Positions 1-10,808 of a stretch of 64,000 nucleotides of DNA are shown here, piece after piece. This DNA comes from Astrothelium macrocarpum (lineage: Eukaryota > Ascomycota > Dothideomycetes > Trypetheliales > Trypetheliaceae): contig JAGEMR010000068.1 of assembly GCA_021030915.1 (NCBI GenBank), positions 96,465 through 160,464 on the forward strand, written 5' to 3'. Position numbers and translations under genes: made by a program. Positions within the stretch are counted from its first letter, which is position 1. Each line of letters opens with the position of its first letter. The notes beneath the pieces were generated by a model. It made no database searches. It was not told the DNA's origin and saw only the letters and a program-made list of their open reading frames with translations.

Positions 1-120
1 GATCAGCCTTCCAAAAACCCGCACTTCCTCGCTCGCCTCCTTGAGCTCGAGACAAAATTTTGCCAACTTGAACGCATTGTTGATTCCAGTGAAGAGGACT
101 GTAGTAGGGTCAACCGCCAT
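1..120 (-). CDS. Partial fungal accessory protein, N-terminal 40 residues only
   Basis: Read on the minus strand from the ATG at 120, the frame is open to the window edge and gives 40 residues (MAVDPTTVLFTGINN..., then ...KLAKFCLELKEASEEVRVF). The short hydrophobic helix followed by a charged amphipathic helix resembles the small helical N-terminal domains that open many fungal STAND/NLR-like and heterokaryon-incompatibility-type proteins. That family assignment is inference from the pattern, not a firm match. The rest of the gene lies outside the window, so length and function cannot be judged. The ATG was chosen because the coding-like frame starts there. Confidence 0.5.
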   Translation of the reverse strand, partial: MAVDPTTVLFTGINNAFKLAKFCLELKEASEEVRVFGRLI

Positions 121-685
121 GTTTTTCTAAAGACGACAAGTAAAGATGATAGGCAAAGATGGTTCGACAACTTCTCGATAATTGCCATGCCAGCTGCCGA
201 GGTCATTCCCAAGCAGAAGGATTCGTGTATGCCGCATGGCTTGATATTGGGGCCGAAATCAGTAACGGAGATGGCACACCACTGTGGGAAAGCTCAGCCA
301 TGCGCCCATGCGCACCATGGTTGTCACCTATTTTCAGTCTCAGCTCCACCAGCCCCCCTAGATGAAATAGGGCTTTGGGAATAGCGCCTGGGCAATGAGG
401 CGGAAATTTGCATTAGTGACTTGTTCTCATTGGTCTTCCGTCTATATCTGCCCACGCGATACGCGGCGCGGTGCGGGATAAGAACTAACTCCGATGCTAC
501 CTTGACCACGAAATATTGTTTGCCTTGCGCCAAGACATCAATCAAACTTAGGATCTACACTGCTCTGCCGCACCACCCTGCAAATTACAGCCCAAGCACA
601 GGTAGTTTTTCCAGAAAACGCCATTCGTATTTCGTACGAAACTAACCATGTGTTTCACCAACGAAGCGTGCATTTGTCATCTTAT
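121..685. other. Intergenic, no gene supported
   Basis: Lies between the 5' end of the partial gene and the 3' end of the membrane-protein gene. Only short overlapping frames without coding character are present. No RNA gene or repeat was recognised. Confidence 0.5.
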
Positions 686-2094
686 TCAGCTGAGTCTACT
701 ATATCTCCGATAGGCCAACTCTTTCTGTACCAGGAGTCTGGGTCTAGCAAAGACGGTACCTTGCTCATCGGCAACTTGCAACAGAGCAGGGAAGACGACA
801 ATGTGATCGTTACTGTCTTCTTTCGAAATATTCCAGTCAAAGTCCCACGAGCTTGGCTGAGAGAACAGGATAAAGCCAAATCTAACAGCGCGTTGGATCA
901 CACCTCGTAAGTTGTTAATGCGCTCGTCGTGGCTATAACGGTTGGAAGCAAAAGGACGCAGTACATTGTCCAACGTGTCTGCAAGTTCATTTGCACGCTG
1001 GACACGGACGTCATTCTGAGAGAGCTGCGCTTGACCGTACTCATTTTGCATTAACAATGCAGAAATGGCCCGCCATTGGCCTAGAATTGCGGCTCGGCCT
1101 GAAATGTGTCAGCCTTGTCTCTCTCAAATTAATGTCCTTTACACTGGCCTTTCGGGTCGCTGGTAAGACCAGTCATGGAATTCATGCACGTAGCAACTCC
1201 TGGTGGAAGTAGATCATTGTCAATTCGCTGGATAGTAGGCCAAGCAAGCAAATATCGCGTCGCACCGACACGGGTGTCCGCGCGTGCAACCAGGTCGGCG
1301 ATGGTTCCACTGTCCAGTGGAGATCCGGATCCAAGCAAATTTTGGATAGCAGACGTGTCTGCTCTTGCCACGTTATCGCCTCCGGATGCATAGTAAGTCT
1401 GCGCGTGATTCTTGAGTGCGGTACCGAGCTTGGAGAATTCGCGGCCAATAGTATTGTCGTCCAGCGGCTGTGGCAGAAGGCGACTGATAGTACTTGTTGG
1501 CATGGACTGAAGGGCCACCGCACCGTCATCGGTGTTGTAACGTGATGAGTATCCGCTGCTCTTACCAGCAAGGCTGGAACTGGGAACAACCGCCGGTCGG
1601 CCATGAGAACGCCTCTTTCGCATCAGCAGGCATACTCCTATTGCTGCGAGTAGAGCTCCTACTATCGCACAGCCGATTCCGATTCCAGCCGCAGCACCGC
1701 TACTGACGCCGACATTGTGCGCCTTGGCTGTCGGCTTGGGCGATACAGAAGAAGTTGAGCTCTGAGAGCTGCTTATTGCTGAAGAAGGCGATGTTGTCAG
1801 GGGTGAGGAAGTTGGCGCAAGCGTTGTAGTCGGGTTAGAAGATGTAGGAGATGTATTTGTTGTGATTTGTTTGCTTGATGCGGAGTTTGATGAGGTTTGA
1901 CCGAGATAAGTCAACGCACCCCCGGCAGCAGCGGCATAAGAGATGATGGCCGGAGGCGTGACTTGAGAAAACGTTACTGTCACTACAGGTATGCCTGACG
2001 ACCAAGTCGCCAATTCAGTATATGTGGTTGTTGAAGATCGGATGATCCCAGAGCCATAGGTATAGGGAAGAGAGACAATTTTGGAGAATGACAT
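686..2094 (-). CDS. Single-pass membrane protein with Ser/Thr-rich ectodomain and long cytosolic tail
   Basis: Two exons, 2094..1143 and 1098..686, joined over a 44-bp intron (donor GTAAAG, branch GGCTGAC, acceptor TTTCAG), give 454 residues. Without splicing the frame stops just past the donor. Residues 1-125 are Ser/Thr/Pro-rich, as in O-mannosylated fungal surface proteins. Residues about 134-157 form one transmembrane helix, followed by a basic MRKRRSHGR stop-transfer stretch and a tail of about 290 residues. The tail carries the LPQPLDDNTIGREFSKLG...LKNHAQTYY motif that I recall from fungal Mid2-like hypothetical proteins. No clear cleavable signal peptide is seen, so the N-terminus may be exported by the membrane helix itself. 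A cell-wall or surface sensor role is plausible but unproven. Confidence 0.8.
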
Positions 2095-2719
2095 GACGAC
2101 TGCTCCGAAACGAAGCGAATCTCGAGTTAGCAGTGGGCAATGAGTATTTTAGCATCAAAAGAGAAAACCTCAGGTAGGAATAGCAATCAAGTCAAGAGAA
2201 AGGCTAAATTATGCGGCGCAGCAAGGGAAAACCCCCCGAAGCAGTATAAGTATGCCATGAAAGCCAAAAGTGCCGGGCGCAAGGCTGGAGCAAGCTAGAC
2301 GGTCTCATTTAATCAATGATTTACCGATTAGAGGTGGGGGCTGAAAGAGCTGAAAGGCAACTTGCATAAATATCGCACCGGGCTGGGATGCCACATAGTG
2401 GCACGGGCAATTCCTCGAAAATCGTTTAGAGCTGTGTTGGCGAACAAGGATCGATTGGGTGATTGAGGCTCAAGAAAATACTTCCTAAACTTACAATGTC
2501 TGATTTATAAGGCTGTGGCGCCGTCTCTTGGATATCTTATACCTCCGTTCACCCTGTAGTTTCGGCTCCGTCGCTACACAATATTGATCGAGATCTGCAT
2601 AAAAACGCCGTTCCAGTAACATAAGCTTCTGATTCGCGTAATTGGACCAGCCATTAAGCCTTTTCCGTGCGCATCGAGATTCTCGTTCATTTTGTTCCGT
2701 TTTTACTCGTAACCCGAAA
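2095..2719. promoter_or_regulatory. Divergent intergenic region between membrane protein and Hsp70-like gene
   Basis: About 625 bp separating the two start codons, presumably holding both promoters. No specific element was recognised and no other ORF has coding character. Confidence 0.4.
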
Positions 2720-4916
2720 ATGAGAACTCTTTCAAAGCCAGATCTTGTGGTCGGAATTGATTTGGGACAAACTTGCACAGGTAAGAATGGAAAAACATGA
2801 TTTCAGACCGATGGGAAAAGAAAGAATAGTTGACCATCCTCGAATGCAGGTGTATCCTATGCGAATTTATCCTCTGGCGCCGACACTGTACGATGGGTAC
2901 AAAAATGGCCTGGACGAGCGCAAGCCTGTGAGAATAAAGTCCCAACTGTTCTTGTGTACCCACATGGCTCCTCGAAAGCCTCCTCATGGGGATTCCTCTC
3001 TGAAACAAAACATGAGCAAAGGGCGGACTATGGAACGACAAAAGAATGGTTCAAAACACTCATCGATCCAGAGTTCTTTGAACAAGAGCGAGCACGAATC
3101 CCGCTGGAACTTCCTAGCTCCTACTCAGAGATTCAAGCCTGGTGTCGGGACTACTTAACCTTCCTATACGAACACATCAAATTAAAATTGACACCTGAAC
3201 TGGGCAGTGTTGCTTGGGAAGATGCGGAGATTGAATTCCTTTTCAGTGTCCCGACCACTTGGAAACCACACCCAAGTGTGGAGAACTTCCGATCTCTTAT
3301 TGGACAGGCCGGCTTCGGCGGTCCTCTCTATTCCAAGCACTCTGTCACTATTGGGCTCACTGAGGCTGAAGCTGCTGCCGTTCACACATCAACAGAGAAT
3401 GCTAGTATTTTCAACGAACGTGACTTGTTGCTCATTTGCGATGCTGGAGGAGGTACCACGGATCTTTCGACTCTTCGTGTCATCGACACTGCCATTCGCG
3501 TGCTTTCCTTGGAGCAGGTCGACGTCGTTCAAGGCGCAAATGTTGGATCTGCTGCTATTGACGGCGATTTCATGAATTTTGCAGAGGCCCGTCTCCGCGA
3601 CGCGGACCAATTCCAGCCACTGAATATTGATATTGAAGAAACTGTCTATGAAATGATGAAGGGAAAGGATTTCCAGAATATCAAGTGCGAACATGGGTCT
3701 CCGGATGAAACGCCAGTATTCTCGTTGGTTATACCGGGTCTTTCGCACGCCTATTCCAATCCTACAGCTGGCATTGAGCGAGGAGAACTGCAAATGTCAA
3801 AGGTAGACCTTCGAGGATTCTTTGATAGGCAACTCCAAAAGCTTTTTCGATCGGTGGACGTGCAGCTGCAAAATCTAAATCGCATACTCCCCAACGATAA
3901 TGTTGGCTACATCGTCTTGTCTGGTGGTCTTAGCCAATCTGTCTATGTCCAAGAAGAGCTTCGAGCCCGCTACGGAAGTGGTTCTGATCTTCACCCAAAC
4001 GCACAATTCACGCAAGTCCGGATAGCGCCAGATCCCCAGCTAGCTGTTTGCAAAGGATTGGTGGCGGATCGATTGCGCAAACTTGGTGCTGGACAGTCCG
4101 TGCTCGGCTGGCGATGCTGCCGAGCTTCTTACGGGATTGTCTGTAAGGAGCTATACGACAAGAACAAGCCTAGCCATATAGGGAGAGAAATTAGAAAAGA
4201 TTCAAAAGATGGAAAAGCATACGTTCTGAGATCGGTAGAATGGTTTGTAAAGAAGGTTAGACCAGTCCAATTCAACAGGCCCATGTATCATGCGCTAACA
4301 GCGACAAGGGTGAACCAGTCTCGATCGATCGCCCCATTGAACATGAATTCAAGAGGAAAATCGACCTTGAAGATAATATTAGAGTTTTCCCGACCGAGAT
4401 TGTCGTTTCATATGACGAAAAGGAAACGTTGCCAGACTTTGCGGGTCCTGGTAGGTGTTTTAAGGCCTACAAACGTTTGCTGTGAACTAAGAGACCGTGA
4501 TACAGGAGTTCAGAGGCTATGTGATATTGAGTCTGATCTCTCAAGTGCTAATGCAAAAGAGTTCAAAGAAAAGAATCGTCATATCTGGCAAATCGGTCAG
4601 CGCTACTTTCAGATCAAGTACCAGGTTAAAGTGATAATAGGGCCGGCAGATCTTCGGTTCGAACTTTGTAAGTACTCTTGTGCTCTCAGTTGTATCTTTG
4701 GTGCATTGCTGATCCGGTCAAGGGTTCAACGGCCAGAAATTAAGCAAAGATAAGCCAATCAAGGTTGAATGGGCATCAGCAACAGCTTCATCAATCCCGG
4801 CCCTACAAAGTCCGCCGCCACCCTTGATCCACGAAGATGGCGTTTTGAAACCCAAAAAATCGGCCTGGAAACTCGGTAGAATGGCAAGTGGCGGCTCGAA
4901 TCCAGGATCCCCATGA
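2720..4916 (+). CDS. Divergent Hsp70-family (actin-like ATPase) protein
   Basis: Five exons (2720..2780, 2850..4255, 4309..4450, 4494..4667, 4723..4916) give 658 residues in frame. The N-terminal phosphate-1 loop VGIDLGQTCTG is split by intron 1. Phosphate-2 is LICDAGGGTTDLSTL and the adenosine motif is YIVLSGGLSQSVYVQEEL, so the nucleotide-binding fold looks complete. The C-terminal half (YGIVCKELYD, GPADLRFELWF, KPIKVEW) matches the expanded fungal Hsp12A-like Hsp70 clade and not the canonical peptide-binding domain. There is no J-domain partner nearby and no EEVD end. These paralogues are numerous in filamentous fungi and of unknown role, often near incompatibility-type genes. Unspliced, the frame runs to 4753 with nonsense sequence, so a one-exon model of the 3' end would be wrong. 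Confidence 0.85.
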
Positions 4917-5105
4917 CTATGATGTCCTTAACCTCGTGGCCAGTCGAACATGTACATGGCTTGGCGAACCCATTTCTGCTTGGCCTCGACTTGCTCTTGA
5001 TGAGCTAGCTGTGGAGCAATGTGTGCGGTGGTTTGCAGGACTTTCTTGCGGGAAGCTTAAGAAGCTGGGCAGACCCGCTGGTCTGAAGCCTTCCGAGGCA
5101 GTGAA

Positions 5106-5136
5106 ACCTTCAAGCCTTCAAGCCTTCAAGCCTTCG
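5106..5136. repeat. Short tandem repeat of CCTTCAAG
   Basis: About four head-to-tail copies of the 8-bp unit CCTTCAAG are visible in the 3' flank of the Hsp70-like gene. No function is suggested. Confidence 0.7.
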
Positions 5137-5835
5137 CGTTCTCCTTGTAAAATTAGTCTAATCTCGAGGGACAAGCTGGTTAGAGACGCATTGTTCCGGT
5201 ATCATTGCTTATGGCTTTGTGTGTAGAATATGCCATGATCTGTAAGCGTGGACGATGCAGTATCGTGCCAATAGAAATATTCGTATAACAACATATATGA
5301 CAATACATTTGCATAAGCTCTGAGTACATGGGTCTTCTCTTTAGCTAGAGGATCTCGATGAGAGCAGAGAGGCATTCCAGAAAGTCGACGTCGTATCCAG
5401 GTCACGATAGGGCCAAAGGAAGCTAATACCGTACAATTATTTTGCTTCCCGTACGTGTCAGAAAGCCAAACTAAGTGTGGAATTATTGCAGAACCGGATT
5501 TGTTTATGAGATTTGTGCTGAAGAAACATTCTCATCACATGGTAACTGAGTTGCGTCAGCTGTGAAAATCTGGGCTGGCGTGGGCGGAGCAGCAGGTGCC
5601 ATGTACACTAGTACGAATATGGAAGTCCCAACCATAGGCTCACAAATTCTCGGAGTCAGCTTCGAACTCGACAGTTTACAGGTATACGCAGAGCTCTTTC
5701 ATCACATCGCTGGTCATTACAAATGACTTATTACGAATTTGAGCAAGGGACAAAAAACACACTGGGATACGATAACTAACAAGATTTCGACGATGGGAGG
5801 ATATTAAGATACTATTCACTATCCGTAGTCCGCCG

Positions 5836-6058
5836 GATATCATTTTTCCGTGGTCCGTTGGATACCGTCTTTCCGTGAGCCACCAAGTTATCCTGAAGAG
5901 GTACAAAACATCCATGTCACTTACAAATTTGCTTGATAAATGTTGATGTTATGGTAGTGATAATTTTTGAGTAACATTCTCAGACGTAAAGATTGTATCT
6001 TTGTCTTCCGGATGACGGCTTTCCGTGATCCGACGAGCTTACCCTAAGAAGATACTAT
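5836..6058. repeat. Degenerate interspersed repeat, two to three copies
   Basis: Copies near 5858-5907 and 6009-6058 share the pattern GGAT..CG.CTTTCCGTGA.CC and then CAAG/CGAG followed by TTA-CC-GAAGA. A partial copy (GGATATCATTTTTCCGTGGTCCG) starts at 5836. They look like remnants of an old tandem duplication or a MITE fragment. No coding content. Confidence 0.45.
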
Positions 6059-6268
6059 GCTGTTTAGGTAGCTTCAAGTAGATGTAAAGTGCATCTATGC
6101 AAACACATATAGCCTTACCTTGCCTTCAGAATAATTGTAGTAAAGAGAAGTCTTAATCCCATAGCGGACAATCTCTAGTTCTTTTTTCTCCGGGGCAACT
6201 TCCACCAAGGCCTTACAATAGTACACGAAAGCGATCTCAAATTCACTTACTCCTCAGGCATTCCAAGC

Positions 6269-7475
6269 ATGGTTCGAGTCGTCGTCGCAGGAGGCAATGG
6301 AGGGAAGGCACAACCAAAATGCTATGTGGTCAAGACCAATGCTAATACTATGAATTAGATGTTGGCCGGGAGATTGTGAGCGTATTGCTATCACAAGGAA
6401 AGCATTCTGTAACAGTGCTATCGCGCAATGTAAGTTTCAATCCTAGGTACTTGATCTCAGGATCCATTCTCAGCAGCAGAAATCTTCGCAACCAGTTCCA
6501 GGCGCAGAACTCGTCCAGATCGATTATCATGACAAGAACCAGCTCGTCCAAGTGCTTCGCGGAGTTCACACAGTACTCAGTCTTGTTGTAGACGTCTCGG
6601 ACAAGGACAACACCATACAGAAGAACCTGATTGATGCAAGCATTGAAGCTGGAGTAAAGAGATTCGCTCCTAACGAGTTCGGGACGTACGTGTTTCCTCT
6701 GATACCATAGCAACTTTCTGCTCATCAGGAAGATACTAGATCAAACAATTCTGTGATGGAGCTGTATGCGTTCAAGAACGATGTCCAGCGTTATTTGAAG
6801 AAGGTCAACACGCCCAATAAAGTCAGTTCCTACCTAAGATCATACGAGGAGCTTTGTTGATTAGCATTAGGTTCTAGAGTACACGCTCTTTCAACCTGGA
6901 TTCTTTCTGAACTACTATGGCTGGCCTCAGCAGACAGCAAAATATTTGGCAATATCTTGCTTCCATATTGATTTTCAGAATTGTCGAGCGATCATTGCTG
7001 AAGATGGAAACCAGTCCGTGACCTTGACTACCGTCCAAGATCTTGCCCAGATCATAGCTGCTGCTATAGATCTTCGTGAACCTTGGCCAGAAGTTGGTGG
7101 AATTCAAGGAAACAGGAGGACGTTTGTTGACATCCTTAAGCTTGGTGAGCAGATAAGAGGTCTGTCAAGTCGTGATAGCTCTACATCTTGTTCCTCTAAT
7201 TGAAGATATTAGGCCAAAAGTTCGCTGTGGAGAACCTGTCAATACAGGATCTTGAAGCAGGAAATCTAAAGTCATCTTGGTTTCCGCTGATTGAGCACCA
7301 TAGTGTACCTCAGGAGCTAAAGGAGTCTCTTTCTCGGCAATACACCATTGAATATCTGCTTGGATGTTATTATGGCGCCTGGGATGTCTCCGACGAATGG
7401 AACGGGCTGCTGCCGGATTACAAATTCAAGACTCTTGAAGAATTCTTGGAGGAAACCTGGGGTGACCCGAAATGA
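6269..7475 (+). CDS. NmrA-like / isoflavone-reductase-type NAD(P)-binding protein, first donor site non-canonical
   Basis: Exons 6269..6302, 6359..6429, 6474..6685, 6740..6821, 6871..7159 and 7213..7475 sum to 951 nt (316 residues, normal for the family). The N-terminal Rossmann strand MVRVVVAGGNGG is followed by DVGREIVSVLLSQGKHSVTVLSR. Later markers are KRFAPNEFGT, VLEYTLFQPGFFLNYY and a C-terminal GLLPDYKFKTLEEFL. Members are atypical short-chain reductases or redox sensors acting on phenylpropanoid-like or unknown substrates. Oddity: the reading frame demands that intron 1 starts at 6303, where the sequence is GGAAGG instead of GTAAGG. No other GT in the region restores frame. The acceptor (GCTAATACTATGAATTAG) is normal. 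Either a rare GG-AG intron is used or the gene was recently disabled. The acceptor of intron 2 is ambiguous among three in-frame CAGs. Confidence 0.75.
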
Positions 7476-8324
7476 TATGATTTCTAGATACCATTAGATG
7501 TGCTCTGTTGCACCACAGTTGATGATGTTTTCTGCTCATGTCTTGTTGCTCTCTTTGCGTACGCCGAAGGAGGTGACGCAATCTAATCTGGACAAAATGC
7601 TAGCAGGAAAACTTAGCACAAGTTTCTCAAGGAGAATGATACCATCAGCAAGCAATGGTGCAAACGAACTTATACTATTAGAGATGGTGCTCGGCAAAGA
7701 TCTGTCCCGTGTCTCGTCCTTAGACTGACCCTCTCGGCCGAGTTCTGCGTGTGAGACGACGCACCACAATAGTATGCCCCGCTTGGCTTGGCGGTATTTC
7801 ACTTCAAAACCCCGATGTTGGCACTCCAAGAGACATGATTTGCGACAAGATGTTGTTTCTTCGTGTCGCCTTTGGTAGGTGTTAGTGCTCAAGGGCTGTG
7901 GCTTCGAAATCTCTCCTACGCAAATTAAAATGCGTATCACTTGATGATGTAAGAGTGGTCATTGCGAGATCTCGTGTATCTTAATTGTATTGTATTGTAT
8001 TGTGTGTTGTGTAGTGTATACTCTGAGTTCCGGGTAGAAAGGAAGCGTCATGTCCTCTTTCAGTAACTTGACCAATTTTCCTTTTTCCCGAAATTCTCAC
8101 CTTTCAAAGATAGCCTTCAGCTATGTCAAGTTCTTGATAGTAGACCACGCAAATTCCTATTAGTCCTGCGCTTGTATCCGTAATTAATGTTCTTCAAAAG
8201 GGAAGGCTGACATGTGAAATCATCTTCAGGGGGGAAGGATTCCTGTGACTTCTATGTGTGAAAGAAAAAGGAAAATTCCCATGTATAAGCAAACTGGATC
8301 CCTACCTTTTGAGGTCTAGAGAGA
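7476..8324. other. Intergenic, no gene supported
   Basis: Convergent 3' flanks of the NmrA-like gene and the orphan minus-strand gene. Contains a short ATTGT-rich simple repeat at about 7985-8015. No frame shows recognisable coding content. Confidence 0.45.
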
Positions 8325-9966
8325 TCAGTCGGATGACAGAGCACTATCGGCCCGTCCAAACGTGAGTGCAGTAGGTGATGGCGACTCGAATAGCTCGAAA
8401 ACTTGTCCAGACCGAATGTTTAATGTCTCACCTCGAATTATCGGTGTATACACATGTTGTTCCAGGTTTCTACAAATATCCTGTAATCCCGACATGTACT
8501 TGTCTGTCAATAGTTGAATGATAAACTTCAAGCGTTGTAGGCCCCAAGAAGCCATACTATACGAAACTTAGTGGAGAAAGCGATGTTTTCCATGAAATTA
8601 ACCTACCGACTACACGCATTGTGAGGGAACAAGACAAATATGCCCGCACCAAAGGCATCGTGTAGGACGCCCACCAACTCGTTCTGTTGGACCTGGTGAC
8701 GAAATTTTTCTAGAGAAATTCTCAATACATCGGCCATAAAAGACTTGATTCGATTGGCATGAGACACCCCTCTTTTGAGTCGATATTCCCCCTTTTCCAA
8801 AGCTTGGTTGATAGCCACATCGCTAGTTTTGGTTAGATTGATGAGCTTGTTGTAACTTTCACGTGTCTCGATACAACGACGGAAATGCTCGATATAGTCG
8901 AGCGGGGTCTTAGGATTGGGCTAAGAGCGATGTTTGTGAGAAAAAGCGACGAAAAATTCACGTAAGGTCTCACAATCCGAGTATTGTTCGGCTGCGGAGG
9001 TCGTGCGTGCTACCATGGCCGGACCTACTCCTTCGTTTTGGGCTGCACTGTACGTTTTGAGAAATGTGATGATCCGATCCCGACTGGAACGTCCACTGAC
9101 CCAATGGAACCAAAAGTCCGTCACATCCCGCGCCATCTTGGCGTCGAATGCGGGGCCCTCTTGAACTTTTCTTTTCGCGGTTATTTTGAGGTTCAATGTC
9201 CGAAGATCACAGTAAAATGCGTTGCGATTGGCGATGTGACTTTGGACCGTAGCTTCAGGCAAGATGGTGAACTGGATAGGGTGTAGCTTGCCGATATCGT
9301 TGATGAAGGTAGAATCCGGCACTTGTTGAGGTTGGACATCGGCCAAAGGGGAAGTAGCGGGGGAAACGGAGGTGAGATCGGTAGGCTGTGGATTGTGCGT
9401 GATATGGGGGCATTGCGCAAGGTCAACACGATGACCGGCTCGAGTCATCGACGAACAAGCGTCACCGTCGTCTTCTTCACTCAAATCCGTTTCCATTTCT
9501 ATCTGTGTTTCCGTTTGGCTCGACCAACTTCTATAATGACTATGATCGATCGATGTTGTAGACTCGACCGTAGAAGATGTATCATCTATATCTTCAAGTC
9601 TGGAAGAATCATGACCGATCTTGGCTGTTTTGGTCGCTCGGTTCGCATCTGTCTGAGTCGCAACATCGGATGTGGTGCATTTGCGTTTGAGGAGAGATCG
9701 ATTGTGGTAGATACACGGGTCTTCGCAAAAGTCGAAGGCAGCGCGCGAGGCTGTAATTATCGCCCGTCGTTCGTCAGGATCGGACAGACCTTCAATGATG
9801 GCCACAAACGGTTTGATATGCTATGTTACAACAGAAGTGAGCTTAGAGGCGGAGCATTGTAATGCTGTTGAGTAATGATTACCTTGTCAAATAACGTTTG
9901 GTTGGAGTCGGATAATGAGCAAACATGCAATGGCCAGGAGGGTGGTCGATCCGATACCGAGGACAT
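8325..9966 (-). CDS. Orphan protein, internal TAG or unrecognised intron
   Basis: Start at 9966 (MSSVSDRPPSWPLHVC). Exon 1 is 9966..9883, exon 2 is 9820..8607 and exon 3 is 8556..8325. The junctions keep frame (510 codons), with good donors (GTAATC, GTAGGT) and acceptors (ACATAG, GTATAG). Exon 2 contains one in-frame TAG at 8923-8921. Two readings are possible. One is a nonsense change (CAG to TAG, a CpA to TpA transition typical of RIP). The other is a third intron, 9013..8921, with donor GTAGCA, a CTCAC branch and acceptor CTCTTAG, which also keeps frame. The product of about 480-510 residues is acidic and Ser/Thr-rich in the middle. A conserved-looking C-terminal part reads MADVLRISLEKFRHQVQQ and then VGVLHDAFGAGIFVLF. 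I do not recognise a family. Confidence 0.55.
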
Positions 9967-10808
9967 GGTTATTGACTGAAATATGTAAGTGTCTTAATTT
10001 GGTCAAACTAGTGGCGCAAATACCATGTCAGAGGTTGGGGGGCGGTAGCCAGATGAAGCGATGATAGATTTGTTTACGTAGTAGAAGCGGCTACGCGTTA
10101 GCGCGTAATAAGCCTGCGCTTCCCTTCCCGCCTTAGGTAATTAGGAACGCGCAAGCACGTGAACCCCGAATCCACCAGCGCGACACCGCATGACAAACAC
10201 ACCTCAGTACCTAAGGTACTGCAAAATTAGGCTATAACAATACGAGTTCGAATCAAAGCGTAATGTGTTGCACAATCTATGATCAATCGAGGTTTGTCAA
10301 TCGAGTGTTCTCTGTGATATATTCGTTAGCAAACCCAGTTGTATCCAGGCTACTTATAAAGTCACATTGTTTCTGGATGCTCACGTTCATTGGATCAGCT
10401 TCGCATTCTCATCTTTGACCTCAACTAATCAATTGTCATTACAAGTGTGTTGCTCAAGATACATCAACTCGAGATGGAAATGAGGCATGAAAGACGTCCT
10501 GCAGTATGTTTGGAGCCTTCGTAGGCGAAACCGACGCCATGGACAAGGCGACTGATGATATCAACCTTGTATTGCGATATCCTAAAGTTGCTCTAATTAG
10601 AAATCTAGGCTGGATGGGGACTCAGCTCCGTTCGTAATGAATGGTATGTCTTTGAATCTCCAAAACACTTGGTCAAAGCTGAATAACGCAATGTTTAGAG
10701 CCCCCAATCAACATTCTTTCATCACATTATCGATTACCCCTGGCTCCCGCTATACTTGCCCTCCCCGAGCTTGATGACAGGCCCTAGGAGAATTCAAGTA
10801 CCACCATT
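9967..10808. other. Intergenic, no gene supported
   Basis: Upstream of the orphan gene and downstream of the flavoprotein gene. Contains a near-palindrome CAGTACCTAAGGTACTG at about 10206-10222. Short frames only. Confidence 0.4.

Larger units (their letters stand above)
4917..6268. other. Intergenic with degenerate short repeats, no gene supported
   Basis: Longest frames (4888-5226 and others) have no family resemblance and overlap the Hsp70 3' end. Two repeat patches in this stretch are listed separately. The last part, near 6150-6268, presumably holds the promoter of the NmrA-like gene. Confidence 0.45.

Noticed and set aside
4888..5226. 112-codon plus-strand frame after the Hsp70-like gene
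   Set aside because: Overlaps the last Hsp70 exon in another frame and translates the CCTTCAAG repeat. No support.
10206..10222. Near-palindrome CAGTACCTAAGGTACTG as a regulatory site
   Set aside because: Too short and too common a type of sequence to assign a function without genome-wide counts.
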